Source: Candidatus Heimdallarchaeota archaeon LC_2
GTDB lineage: Archaea > Asgardarchaeota > Heimdallarchaeia > Heimdallarchaeales > Kariarchaeaceae
Direction of reading: 5' to 3'
NCBI GenBank assembly: GCA_001940725.1
Contig: MDVR01000008.1
Coordinates: 1 to 48,187 of the forward strand
DNA: 48,187 nucleotides
Shown here: positions 8,535 through 16,326 of the stretch, one piece after another
How the letters are laid out: every line of letters starts with the position of its first letter
Numbering within the stretch: the first letter of the stretch is position 1
Made by a program: the position numbers and the translations under genes
The notes under the pieces: model-generated
The model's database searches: none
What the model saw: the letters and a program-made list of their open reading frames with translations, nothing else
What the model was told of the DNA's origin: nothing

Positions 8535-8867
8535 TTGATTAATTTGGATAGTGTTACTACAAGAAATCTTGTCAAAAAGAATCAAAAACGTCTTGAAAGT
8601 ACAAGCACTCTATTCTTACCTGAATTTTCTAAAAAGGATGTAATAAAAATGATATTACCTTTACTTCCGATTCACATTCAAAAGAGTATAAAAAATTTGA
8701 ATGTAAAATTTGAAACGCTTTTTGAACCCTTGAAATCCGAAGAATTGATTAAACAATTTAATGATAAAAATATCTATAATCTTCTCATATTATCGGAATT
8801 GATAATTCATAACATTGGATATATGAGATTTTATGTCGATAAATACAGATTAAACAAAAATGATTGA
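8535..8867 (+). CDS. Small helical protein, unknown
   Basis: A 110-residue protein of no recognised family, starting at TTG 8535 (a second TTG at 8544 is possible). It is polar and lysine-rich, with helices around KDVIKMILPLLPIHIQKSIKNL and a C-terminal amphipathic helix. It has no membrane segment and no cysteines. It stands alone between the divergent membrane protein gene and the AhpD-like gene, about 65 bases before the latter. Codon and base use match its neighbours. It might be a small regulator or a partner of a membrane protein, but nothing in the sequence decides this. Confidence 0.5.
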   Translation: MINLDSVTTRNLVKKNQKRLESTSTLFLPEFSKKDVIKMILPLLPIHIQKSIKNLNVKFETLFEPLKSEELIKQFNDKNIYNLLILSELIIHNIGYMRFYVDKYRLNKND

Positions 8868-8931
8868 TTTATTTTGACATAAAAAATGACTAAGTAAAAT
8901 TAGTTGATTCCTGTGATTTATTTAATACATA

Positions 8932-9360
8932 TTGGATCGACAAAATAATATGGGTTCAGACAGTGTATCATCTTTGAACGAATTCAAAGAATTTCGAGAA
9001 AAAATGAATGAAAAGATCTTGGGATCTGGGCATCTGGGTATCAAACGTTTCTTTACACTTGATACAAAAGCATTTCAACCAGGCGCTTTAGATGTAAAAA
9101 CTAAAGAATTGTTAGGTTTAGTAAGTTCCATGGTATTACGCTGTGATGATTGTATTACCTATCATGTGATCCAATGTGTATTAGAAGGCTTATCCGATGA
9201 GGAAATATGGGAAGCATTCAATATTGCATTAGTCGTTGGCGGTTCAATTGTAATTCCACATCTGAGGAGGGCAGTAGATCGATTATTTCAATGTCGAGAT
9301 TTAGAAAAATCTAATCCAGAAGAATTAAAACAACAAGGGTCGGTATCACCTTATTCATGA
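8932..9360 (+). CDS. Carboxymuconolactone decarboxylase / AhpD-like protein
   Basis: A 142-residue member of the CMD/AhpD-like family. The central motif is RCDDCITYH, giving Cys71-x2-Cys74-x3-His78, the redox-active CxxC plus His of AhpD-type alkylhydroperoxidases. It sits in the usual context: a preceding helix KTKELLGLVSSMVL and a following GLSDEEIWEAFNIALVVGG. Members with this motif reduce peroxides or act as thiol-disulfide relay proteins; those without it are decarboxylases. The start is TTG at 8932; the in-frame ATG at 8950 is an alternative. With globins and an iron permease nearby it fits oxidative defence, though it does not share an operon with them. A T-rich run follows the stop codon (9360-9369) and could act as a terminator. 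Confidence 0.88.
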   Translation: MDRQNNMGSDSVSSLNEFKEFREKMNEKILGSGHLGIKRFFTLDTKAFQPGALDVKTKELLGLVSSMVLRCDDCITYHVIQCVLEGLSDEEIWEAFNIALVVGGSIVIPHLRRAVDRLFQCRDLEKSNPEELKQQGSVSPYS

Positions 9361-9587
9361 TTTTTTTTTGCAACTGGACGTTCTACCATTCTGATAAATG
9401 ATGCAATATTAATAATTTAAGTTTCTTCTGGAGGTCAAATTTTAGATACACCAATCGGTATTCCTGAAGGAAGTTAGATAATATTTTAAAAATTTCTGTT
9501 TGATGATATTTTTCAATTTTCAATTATTAATCGAGTTGAGTTGATAATATATGAATCTATAAATATAATTGATTTGTAACTTGAATT

Positions 9588-10187
9588 GTGAAATTAGTCC
9601 GAATATTATTGTTCATCCTATTGATAGTATATTTTGGAACTCCCCAGACATCAGCTTATTTAGATGGTATCGAGGATGGAGATAAAGTTAATCTAGATTA
9701 TGTTCTTTCTTATGATGATGAAGTTCAACAGAATGGACCTGGTTTCGAAACTTATGTAACTGATTCGGCAATTATTCAAGGGTTCTATGAGGGATTATTA
9801 GGCATGCGAATTGGGCAGCAGAAAAATATTGTAGTACCAATTGGCAAGGGATATCCTCCTAGTCACAATTTGGGTGATAAAATACTGTATTTCGATGTAA
9901 CAATCAATACAATCCTAGAAAATGTTAGAGGTGATAATTACATAGCACCTTCACCAGAACTTGTCCCCTTTGAATTTGGTGTCATAGAAGATACTGGAAG
10001 TGCTTTCGAAGATTTATTTGCATCTCCAGTATTTTTAGCCATTTCATTCACGGTTATAATTGGTTTTTTTTATATTAAATCGACTGGATCTAAATCCAAG
10101 GTGTCAAATGCTAAAAAATCAACTAAAATGACTGCCAAAGAAAGAGTACAAAAGAGAATAGAAGAAGTAGATAAATCAGATTTTTAA
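9588..10187 (+). CDS. Secreted, membrane-anchored FKBP-type peptidyl-prolyl isomerase-like protein
   Basis: A 199-residue protein with an N-terminal signal peptide (hydrophobic LVRILLFILLIVYF, then TSAY). An FKBP-like domain spans about 28-108, with GDKVNLDYVLSYDDEV, SAIIQGFYEGLLGMRIGQ and YFDVTINTIL, matching the FKBP pattern of G..V...Y, ...IPGFEEALLGM..GE and ...F.V.. L. A C-terminal helix (about 146-163, VFLAISFTVIIGFFYI) and a lysine-rich tail follow. The domain would be outside the cell, assisting folding of exported proteins. The start is GTG at 9588. Some aromatic active-site residues of FKBP12 are not obvious, so isomerase activity is uncertain. A more diverged relative lies at 13895-14440. 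Confidence 0.78.
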   Translation: MKLVRILLFILLIVYFGTPQTSAYLDGIEDGDKVNLDYVLSYDDEVQQNGPGFETYVTDSAIIQGFYEGLLGMRIGQQKNIVVPIGKGYPPSHNLGDKILYFDVTINTILENVRGDNYIAPSPELVPFEFGVIEDTGSAFEDLFASPVFLAISFTVIIGFFYIKSTGSKSKVSNAKKSTKMTAKERVQKRIEEVDKSDF

Positions 10188-10367
10188 TAAATGGTTCAAT
10201 AATTTTTGATTTATTTGTTCACTTCGCATATAGTAAGGCTTATACGCAAAATCAATACAAATTATTTGATTGCTGGTTAATTTAATATTCTATAGTAAGG
10301 AAAATATGAATAAACTAAGAATCTCAATCCTAAAAATATTTATTCTAAAAATATATCGGCAATTATA

Positions 10368-10799
10368 ATGCACTTCATGGAATCAATTTTCTCAAATAAT
10401 GATATTCGAGTAATCGACGAGCTTTGGGACCTTATATTACCCATTAAGGAAACAATAACCGATTCATTCTATGCAACATTGTTTTCTTTGGATCGAACAA
10501 TAAAACCCATGTTCAAAACTGATCTAGGAGTTCAAGGACTTAGACTAACAGATACACTTACATTTATTATAAAACATATGGGAAATATAGAAGATACCAT
10601 TCAAATCGTCAAAGAATTGGGAGTCAAACATTTAGAATATGGTACAAAACCATATCATTATGATTTGGTATTAGAGGCATTGCTTGAAACATTTGACAAA
10701 CACTTAGAAGAAAAATTTAATTCAGAAATGAGATTATGCTGGATTAAATTATATAAGTTTCTGAGTGAATTAATGATGTTAGGGAAACCTTCTAAATAA
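10368..10799 (+). CDS. Single-domain haem globin 1
   Basis: A 143-residue globin of the flavohaemoglobin-like (single-domain) type. Key positions by alignment to the family pattern: Tyr35 at B10 (SFYATLF), Phe49 at CD1 (PMFK), Gln56 near E7, proximal His88 at F8 (LGVKHLEYG) and Tyr98 (KPYHYDLVLEALLETF). The TyrB10/GlnE7 pair typifies globins that bind O2 tightly or dioxygenate nitric oxide. There is no reductase domain, so an electron donor would have to be separate. The start is ATG at 10368 with an AT-rich leader and no ribosome binding site. A second globin of identical length and ligand positions lies at 11641. Confidence 0.9.
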   Translation: MHFMESIFSNNDIRVIDELWDLILPIKETITDSFYATLFSLDRTIKPMFKTDLGVQGLRLTDTLTFIIKHMGNIEDTIQIVKELGVKHLEYGTKPYHYDLVLEALLETFDKHLEEKFNSEMRLCWIKLYKFLSELMMLGKPSK

Positions 10800-10863
10800 T
10801 ACCAGATTAACATTTCTTTCTTTCATATTGTTCATAAATTCTGTTACGTAACTTAAAAGTAGA

Positions 10864-11505
10864 TTAATTAGGTGAAATTTTTCTAATGATTGATCTTATA
10901 ACCTGCCAAATAGATTTTGGTGGTTCATTGATATTTTTTGCTTCAGAAAGTGCAATTAGTGTAAAAATTGGTGCCCAAATTGCAGCCATCATTGCTCCCC
11001 AAAGAGACTTGAAAATTATGAATTCTTTGAGACTAAATGATTCTAATTTTATCAACATCATAGACCCAATTATGATTGGCGTAAAGAGTAATGAAACAAA
11101 TATTCCGAGTATGATACTTCCAAAAAAATATCCAGAAGGATACTTTTTCAAGAATTTTAGGTTCTTATGGATTGGTTCAATTTTCTTACGGGATACATCA
11201 CCATAAACCGCTCTCGTGATAAAAAAGCAGGTATAGAAAGTAAAATAAAAATTTGCTTGGATAATATCAACAGAAATACTCTTGATACCGAATAATTGAA
11301 TCTCGTCATCATTTCTAAAAAAAAACCAAGTAACAACCCCATTTATGAAGAAATTAATTATAACTGAAATTATTCCCTGGTTAATTATTGCGTACTTGTA
11401 GTGAGGCAGCGATAATCCAACTTGATTGGTGATAAATAATTTAAATGAAATATATTTATGTAGATTGTTAGGATTAAATGGTAAATTCTCAAATTTTGTA
11501 ACCAC
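10864..11505 (-). CDS. Four-helix membrane protein, unknown
   Basis: A 213-residue membrane protein of no recognised family. Hydrophobic segments are at about 41-63 (YAIINQGIISVIINFFINGV), 83-99, 125-150 (GYFFGSIILGIFVSLLF) and 165-187. The N-terminal 35 residues are polar and the C-terminal 20 are basic. The start is GTG at 11505. It sits, on the opposite strand, exactly between the two globin genes, so its promoter faces that of globin 2 (11506-11640). It could work with the globins, for instance in sensing or as an electron partner, but it shows no haem, cysteine or flavin motif. No evident relation to cytochromes. Confidence 0.65.
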   Translation of the reverse strand: MVTKFENLPFNPNNLHKYISFKLFITNQVGLSLPHYKYAIINQGIISVIINFFINGVVTWFFFRNDDEIQLFGIKSISVDIIQANFYFTFYTCFFITRAVYGDVSRKKIEPIHKNLKFLKKYPSGYFFGSIILGIFVSLLFTPIIIGSMMLIKLESFSLKEFIIFKSLWGAMMAAIWAPIFTLIALSEAKNINEPPKSIWQVIRSIIRKISPN

Positions 11506-11640
11506 ACAGATTTTTGAAAATAATTCAAACTATATCGGTTATAGTAATTTTGCAGAATCAAGGGGATTGAACCAATTATTTTGTCAACAAATAAGGTGAA
11601 AGTGACACATGTTTAATACTTAACGAAGTAAGAAAATATT

Positions 11641-12072
11641 ATGAGTATAATTGGGTCCACCATGTCTGAGAGAGAAAAGCTACTCATAGTTAATTCTTGG
11701 AAGTCTTTATCTAATGAATATAAAATTGTGGCCCATACATTTTATGAAAAACTCTTCATTCTGGAACCAAATCTCAAACAGTTGTTTAAGAACGATATAC
11801 GAATTCAAGAAATAAAATTCATGGATTCTCTTGATTATTTACTAAAACGAATGGATAATCTAGAGGAATCAACAAAAAAAATGAAGAAACTAGGGCTTAA
11901 ACACAAAGGGTACGGGACTAAGGTAAAGCATTATACTGTCTTTTGGAAAGCTTTGCAATATACTTTTGAATTTTATCTAAAAGATGAATATACTGAAGAA
12001 GTCCATATTGCATGGGAAAAATTGTATGAATCTGTTGCTGAATCAATGATATTAGGATCAAAAAGAAAATAA
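11641..12072 (+). CDS. Single-domain haem globin 2
   Basis: A 143-residue globin, paralogous to the one at 10368. The haem-pocket residues fall at the same numbers: Tyr35 (B10, HTFYEKLF), Phe49 (CD1), Gln56 (E7), proximal His88 (LGLKHKGYG) and Tyr98. The helices match those of flavohaemoglobin globin domains, ending IAWEKLYESVAESM. The start ATG at 11641 gives the same length as globin 1; the ATG at 11662 would trim seven residues. Sequence identity between the two is moderate, so the duplication is not recent. Likely roles are O2 or nitric oxide binding and detoxification. Its stop lies 2 bases from the stop of the convergent peptidase gene. Confidence 0.9.
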   Translation: MSIIGSTMSEREKLLIVNSWKSLSNEYKIVAHTFYEKLFILEPNLKQLFKNDIRIQEIKFMDSLDYLLKRMDNLEESTKKMKKLGLKHKGYGTKVKHYTVFWKALQYTFEFYLKDEYTEEVHIAWEKLYESVAESMILGSKRK

Positions 12073-12074
12073 TG

Positions 12075-13739
12075 TTACAATATTTTCCCATCATCTGATT
12101 TTAGCATAAATTTTCTAAGTAAGGGCACTGGAGGGGCACCAAAGCTAAGTAATTCATCATGAAATGTTTTAATTTTATATTCAGCACCTTTTTCTTTTTT
12201 ATAATCTTCTCGTAGTTTTTCAATCATTAGTTTTCCAAGAGCATAATTAAGATAACCTGGATCGAAAGTTCCTCTCTGGGCCTCGCTTTCAGCTGGTTTT
12301 CTGCCCATAAACACTTTTTCCATAAACATATTTGTTGCATCTTCAACACTGAAATTTGGATCTGTATGGAGCTTAATAGAACATATTAATCTTACATTTC
12401 TTAATAATGTCTCAATTAATTGTGCCATACGATATTCATAGTCTCCCTTTTGAAACCCATGCTCCCACATGGCTTCTTCTACGTATAATGCATATCCCTC
12501 CCAAAAATGATATGCCCCAAATAGCTTAGCTACTAACATCTTAGTTCGTTGATTATGCAAATTATGAAGAAAATGACCTGGGAATGCTTCATGGACTGAT
12601 ATATCTAGTAAACCAGGATAGTTAAATGTCTGTAACCAATCTTCTTTTTCTTCCTCTGTCCAATTTTCATCAGGAGGTGAAATGTAATAATAACTATCTG
12701 TGGCTTTCTTCTCTAATGCACCTGGTGTATCCATAGCTGCAAATGCCCATTGTCGAAAGGCTTTTGGTGTTGGAATTACTTTTGGAATTACTTCGCTTGG
12801 AACCGTAACGAATTCACTATCAATTAGGAATTGACGAATGTCAACTAACATATTTTGAGTATCGGAAAATAGTGATTCAGCGGTTGGGTGCTTCAATTTA
12901 ATATCTTTTATTATTTCACTAGGATTCTTATTTTCATCAATTTGACTTGCTGCATAGATAAATTCTTTCCAATTACGTTCAAGGTTTTTTTCACCAGCTT
13001 TGAGTATCTCAGAAATACTTAGGTCTACTCGCTCATTCTTGAATAACATTTTAGAAAATAACTCTTCACCCAATCTGAAAGAACCTTTAAAATTATCTTT
13101 ATTGGATATAAGAAAATCAACAAAAGACTTAACTGCATCTCCTCCCGTTTTTGAAGCGATTTCAATTTCTTCTAATAATTTATTAGGTAATATTTCATCT
13201 CCAGCAATTTCTTTAACTTCTGATTTTAAATTCGATAGAAATTCAATTATTCCAGAAAGCATCAATATTGCCATATTGCTGTTTTCAGGTGCAATATTCT
13301 CAATCACTAAATTATTTTTTGCTGTTTCATAAAATTTTGGTAACTGATTTAAATGCACTATTAACTCATCTAATCGTTGATCCAAAGGGGCATAAGCTTT
13401 CAATAAATAGTCAAAAACAAAAGCAGCGCTACTATAAGCTAATGGATTTATTTCAAGCGCATTGGAGTCAACAATTTCATAATTTAAGGAATCAATTTTA
13501 TTAAGTAAAACTAAATAATTTACATGTTCCTCTTTAGATAAAATTTCTACATTCACTAAATCCAATTCTTTCTTGATATTACGCAAAAACAAAAGATAGG
13601 TTTGTATTTGAGAAGGCGAATAATCTGCTAAAAATCCTGCATATTCTCGCATCCCTTGGCCAAATGCCTCTTGTGGAGAGACTGTAGCCCACAATCTTAT
13701 AAATTTGTCAACAATATCTTTGAATTCCTCATTCATCAT
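12075..13739 (-). CDS. DUF885-family metallopeptidase-like protein
   Basis: A 554-residue cytoplasmic protein of the DUF885 family, mostly alpha-helical and distantly related to M32/M3-type zinc peptidases. The metal site reads VHEAFPGHFLH (His383, Glu384, His389), the family's HExxPGH variant. FWEGYALYVEE follows with Glu414 as the likely third ligand. The C-terminal PGYLNYALGKLMIEKLR is also typical. The reaction has not been established for most members; peptide hydrolysis is the usual guess. There is no signal peptide. The start is ATG at 13739, with a second ATG as the next codon. It is transcribed alone, diverging from the FKBP-like gene at 13895. Confidence 0.88.
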   Translation of the reverse strand: MMNEEFKDIVDKFIRLWATVSPQEAFGQGMREYAGFLADYSPSQIQTYLLFLRNIKKELDLVNVEILSKEEHVNYLVLLNKIDSLNYEIVDSNALEINPLAYSSAAFVFDYLLKAYAPLDQRLDELIVHLNQLPKFYETAKNNLVIENIAPENSNMAILMLSGIIEFLSNLKSEVKEIAGDEILPNKLLEEIEIASKTGGDAVKSFVDFLISNKDNFKGSFRLGEELFSKMLFKNERVDLSISEILKAGEKNLERNWKEFIYAASQIDENKNPSEIIKDIKLKHPTAESLFSDTQNMLVDIRQFLIDSEFVTVPSEVIPKVIPTPKAFRQWAFAAMDTPGALEKKATDSYYYISPPDENWTEEEKEDWLQTFNYPGLLDISVHEAFPGHFLHNLHNQRTKMLVAKLFGAYHFWEGYALYVEEAMWEHGFQKGDYEYRMAQLIETLLRNVRLICSIKLHTDPNFSVEDATNMFMEKVFMGRKPAESEAQRGTFDPGYLNYALGKLMIEKLREDYKKEKGAEYKIKTFHDELLSFGAPPVPLLRKFMLKSDDGKIL

Positions 13740-13894
13740 TGGGAACTATAAAGTTCCGTTTTTCAAAAAACCGATTGTCTTAATAAAAAATTTTGAGAAT
13801 AATTGGAGGAGAGGGAAAAAATTTGTTTTACTCTAAAATTACGTTTATTTACAATAAGAATTATGATAACTTATCATAGCGGGTTAGGTATTAT

Positions 13895-14440
13895 TTGGTA
13901 AATAAAAGAAAAATCAAATCAAAATTATTTATTATATTATTTCTTTCTTTGTTTAATCAATTTGCCAGTGCTCAGTTCGACCTGAATTCAATTCATGAAT
14001 TTGATTTAATTGACTTGGATATCGAAGGAAAAATAGTGGGAGGCCTCAGGGATGAGTACCTCTTTCAAGATTTGGAAAGCGTACAATTTAATGTTTCTCA
14101 AAAAATACTAATTAAGGGGCTTTATGAAACATTTTTACGAATGAAATTAGATGAGAGTAGAAGTGGAATAATAGTCACACCTGAAAATGGGTATAAAGAT
14201 AACTCCACTGATTTATATGGAGAGACTTTATTATTTAACATTACGATTAATCGAATTATTCATGGAGATTCAGAAACATTCACTTCAGGTGTGGCATATG
14301 TTAACCCTAAGCTTACTCGATTTTCTGATTTTGCACAGGGATTTGGTTTACTAATTGCAATCGTATTAACAACAGTATTACTCAAAGCAGTATTTGATTA
14401 TCTAAAATTAAGAAATCAATCACAATTAATAATAAGGTAA
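13895..14440 (+). CDS. Diverged FKBP-like secreted protein with C-terminal membrane anchor
   Basis: A 181-residue protein built like the one at 9588: signal peptide (KLFIILFLSLFNQFASA), a domain of about 100 residues, then a hydrophobic anchor (about 147-166, GFGLLIAIVLTTVLLKAVF). The match to the FKBP-like protein is clearest in VSQKILIKGLYETFLRMKLDESRSGIIV and in YGETLLFNITINRIIHG, which align with its FKBP segments. The first strand (GDKVNLDY) is hardly recognisable, and aromatic active-site residues are largely gone, so it is probably a non-enzymatic relative. The start is TTG at 13895. The DUF167 gene follows 28 bases later and may share its transcript. Confidence 0.65.
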   Translation: MVNKRKIKSKLFIILFLSLFNQFASAQFDLNSIHEFDLIDLDIEGKIVGGLRDEYLFQDLESVQFNVSQKILIKGLYETFLRMKLDESRSGIIVTPENGYKDNSTDLYGETLLFNITINRIIHGDSETFTSGVAYVNPKLTRFSDFAQGFGLLIAIVLTTVLLKAVFDYLKLRNQSQLIIR

Positions 14441-14468
14441 TTCTTTTTTAATTTTGTAGAAGACCAAA

Positions 14469-14768
14469 ATGATTTATTCAGATGAAAAAATTCCTGATGT
14501 TGTATTCCTCAATGTAACTGTTAAACCAGGGTCAAAAGAGCAGAAACTTACTCGAGGTATTGATGAATTAGTAGTTCATCTGAAATCATCTCCTATCAAA
14601 GGTAAGGCCAACAAAGAGCTTGTAGTGTTTCTTTCAAAAATATTTGGAATAAAAAAAAATCAACTTACGATTGTAAAGGGGTTAAAAAATCGTAACAAAA
14701 TTGTTCAATTCTTAGATATAACACAAGATTCAATATTAACAATCCTAGAATTCGATTTAAAGGATTAA
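14469..14768 (+). CDS. DUF167 (YggU) family protein
   Basis: A 99-residue DUF167/YggU protein. The family signature is clear: VTVKPGSKEQKL, then LVVHLKSSPIKGKANKELV with the conserved P-x-x-GKAN, and LTIVKGLKNRNKIVQF matching the conserved GxxxRxKxV. These small alpha/beta proteins are widespread in archaea and bacteria, but the molecular role is not established. The start is ATG at 14469. It is 28 bases downstream of the FKBP-like gene and convergent with the coiled-coil gene, whose stop is 7 bases away. Confidence 0.92.
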   Translation: MIYSDEKIPDVVFLNVTVKPGSKEQKLTRGIDELVVHLKSSPIKGKANKELVVFLSKIFGIKKNQLTIVKGLKNRNKIVQFLDITQDSILTILEFDLKD

Positions 14769-14775
14769 TCGAAAA

Positions 14776-15324
14776 TTAAAAACCTACTATTTCAAAGGAT
14801 GCAATTAGTTCCGCTCTGTCTGAAATCGTGGTATTTACTGCTTCAATATCACTTTTGATTTTAAATATCTCATTTTCAATATTTAACAAATCTAAAGCCT
14901 CTAATTTTTTCGAAACAGTAGAAATATTTTCTTTGATTGATCTAATTTCTAATATTGTTTCACTTTCAAGAAGATATAATACAGATATTTCGATATTATC
15001 AGATATATTAGGTGTTTCAAAAAATGTTGAATGTCGATAAACATCAGAAGTAAGTAATGTTCTTAGATCATTTAGCATAGTTAATACTTGATTACTCGCT
15101 GGCCATGTTGAAAGTAATTGACCTTGCATTAGTTGATTTTTAACCATGGAAAAGGAATCTATCAAATCTAACATTAAATTAAGCAAATAAGTCCTTAATG
15201 CTCTATCTGATTTGGTTCTGTCCTTGACATTATCATAGCCCTCATACCCATCTAATGTATTCTTCAAAGACTTTAGTGTCTCACTTTCTCTACCTGAGAA
15301 TTTCTTCTGTTTTTTTCTGAACAT
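14776..15324 (-). CDS. Coiled-coil helical protein, unknown
   Basis: A 182-residue, almost fully helical protein with a very basic N terminus (MFRKKQKKF) and a long C-terminal coiled coil (ESETILEIRSIKENISTVSK, then further heptads to about residue 170). The size, basic start and helices recall ESCRT-III/CdvB proteins, but the conserved helix pattern and any C-terminal MIM are not recognisable, so I do not assign it there. It has no membrane segment and no cysteine. It is transcribed alone from the promoter region 15325-15527, which is AT-rich and shows nothing distinctive. Confidence 0.6.
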   Translation of the reverse strand: MFRKKQKKFSGRESETLKSLKNTLDGYEGYDNVKDRTKSDRALRTYLLNLMLDLIDSFSMVKNQLMQGQLLSTWPASNQVLTMLNDLRTLLTSDVYRHSTFFETPNISDNIEISVLYLLESETILEIRSIKENISTVSKKLEALDLLNIENEIFKIKSDIEAVNTTISDRAELIASFEIVGF

Positions 15325-15527
15325 TACCTATAAGTTGATCATCAATGTTAGTATATGGATTTAGTGGAAATATTTTAAATTTGCACAGGGTTTTATTATA
15401 TATTTAATCAAATTTTTGTATGAATCATTAAAATAGGATTAGTATATATTGCTAAATTATGTTAAAACCATTTGGAGTGCTAAATCTTAATAATAAAATA
15501 AATATTCTTTGATTTGCTGGGAACATT

Positions 15528-16283
15528 TTGTTTGAACAATTGGGTAAAATTAAAGATGCATGGACTGAAAGTGAAATAATACTATTAGTAAATCCAATTG
15601 AAGAAGCAAATACAATAAAAGAAAAGGTATCATTTGTAATCCCTGCAAATAAATTAAATCTGAAGACTTTTAGAAAAATTAAAAGAGACGCTTCAGGACC
15701 GATATCAGTTGTATTAAGCTATGATCTTTGTAAAACCTTGGAGCTACCATTCATTAGATCAATATATCAAGCAATTTCATCTCGATATCCATTGATTGAC
15801 CAATTTATGAAAGCTGAGAAATCGAACGATAAAATCACGACCTCAGCTTATTCAATTTCAATGGATTCAATTGATACTGAATTTGGATCAACCGATTTAG
15901 ACATTACAACGTCAATTACTAAAATTGGAGAAATTGTTGATCAATATTATCATCATGAATTACTACAAAAAGAATTTGTGAAAGTATTTAGAAAATCATT
16001 CAAAATTCCAGGTCATGTACAAATACTCAGATCATCACTCAACCTTCTGAAAAGTAGAATAACTATCGCAGAATTAAGTTTGGCATTATGTGAAATATCA
16101 AAATATCCTTTGGCTGCTGTGATCTGTGATATGATTGATTCAAGAACAGGATCTTATCTAAATACTCAGATGGCTGAAAAATATGCAGAAAAAAATAGGA
16201 TACCGATTATTAAAACAAAAACTATTATTGATTTATGGAGAAGTATTCTTAAAATTCAGAAAGATCAAATTGCTACATATTAA
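15528..16283 (+). CDS. RibB-like (DHBP synthase fold) protein without catalytic residues
   Basis: A 251-residue protein that follows 3,4-dihydroxy-2-butanone 4-phosphate synthase (RibB, riboflavin pathway) from end to end. Matching stretches are FRKIKRDASGPISVVLSYDL, YSISMDSIDTEFG, the PGHV at 161-164, and LALCEISKYPLAAVICDM followed by MAEKYAEKNRIPII. However, the residues that bind Mg and ribulose 5-phosphate appear lost. The DxxDREGETD loop reads VNPIEEANTIKE, the GHTEA motif reads RITIAE, and the last catalytic Glu (ICEM) is Asp (ICDM). It is therefore probably a non-catalytic relative or an enzyme with a new activity. The start is TTG at 15528. It stands alone; no other riboflavin gene is in the window. 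Confidence 0.72.
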   Translation: MFEQLGKIKDAWTESEIILLVNPIEEANTIKEKVSFVIPANKLNLKTFRKIKRDASGPISVVLSYDLCKTLELPFIRSIYQAISSRYPLIDQFMKAEKSNDKITTSAYSISMDSIDTEFGSTDLDITTSITKIGEIVDQYYHHELLQKEFVKVFRKSFKIPGHVQILRSSLNLLKSRITIAELSLALCEISKYPLAAVICDMIDSRTGSYLNTQMAEKYAEKNRIPIIKTKTIIDLWRSILKIQKDQIATY

Positions 16284-16326
16284 CAAATTAAAAAATCAAA
16301 TAATCGAAGAATTATTAATTATAATT

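Noticed and set aside
9421..9477. Nineteen-codon frame with GGAGGT (VSSGGQILDTPIGIPEGS)
   Set aside because: Too short, no start codon, and no sign of a domain; a GGAGGT here with no following start is probably chance.
14776..15324. ESCRT-III/CdvB identity for the coiled-coil protein
   Set aside because: Only size, charge and helicity agree; no conserved Snf7 helix pattern or MIM motif could be seen.
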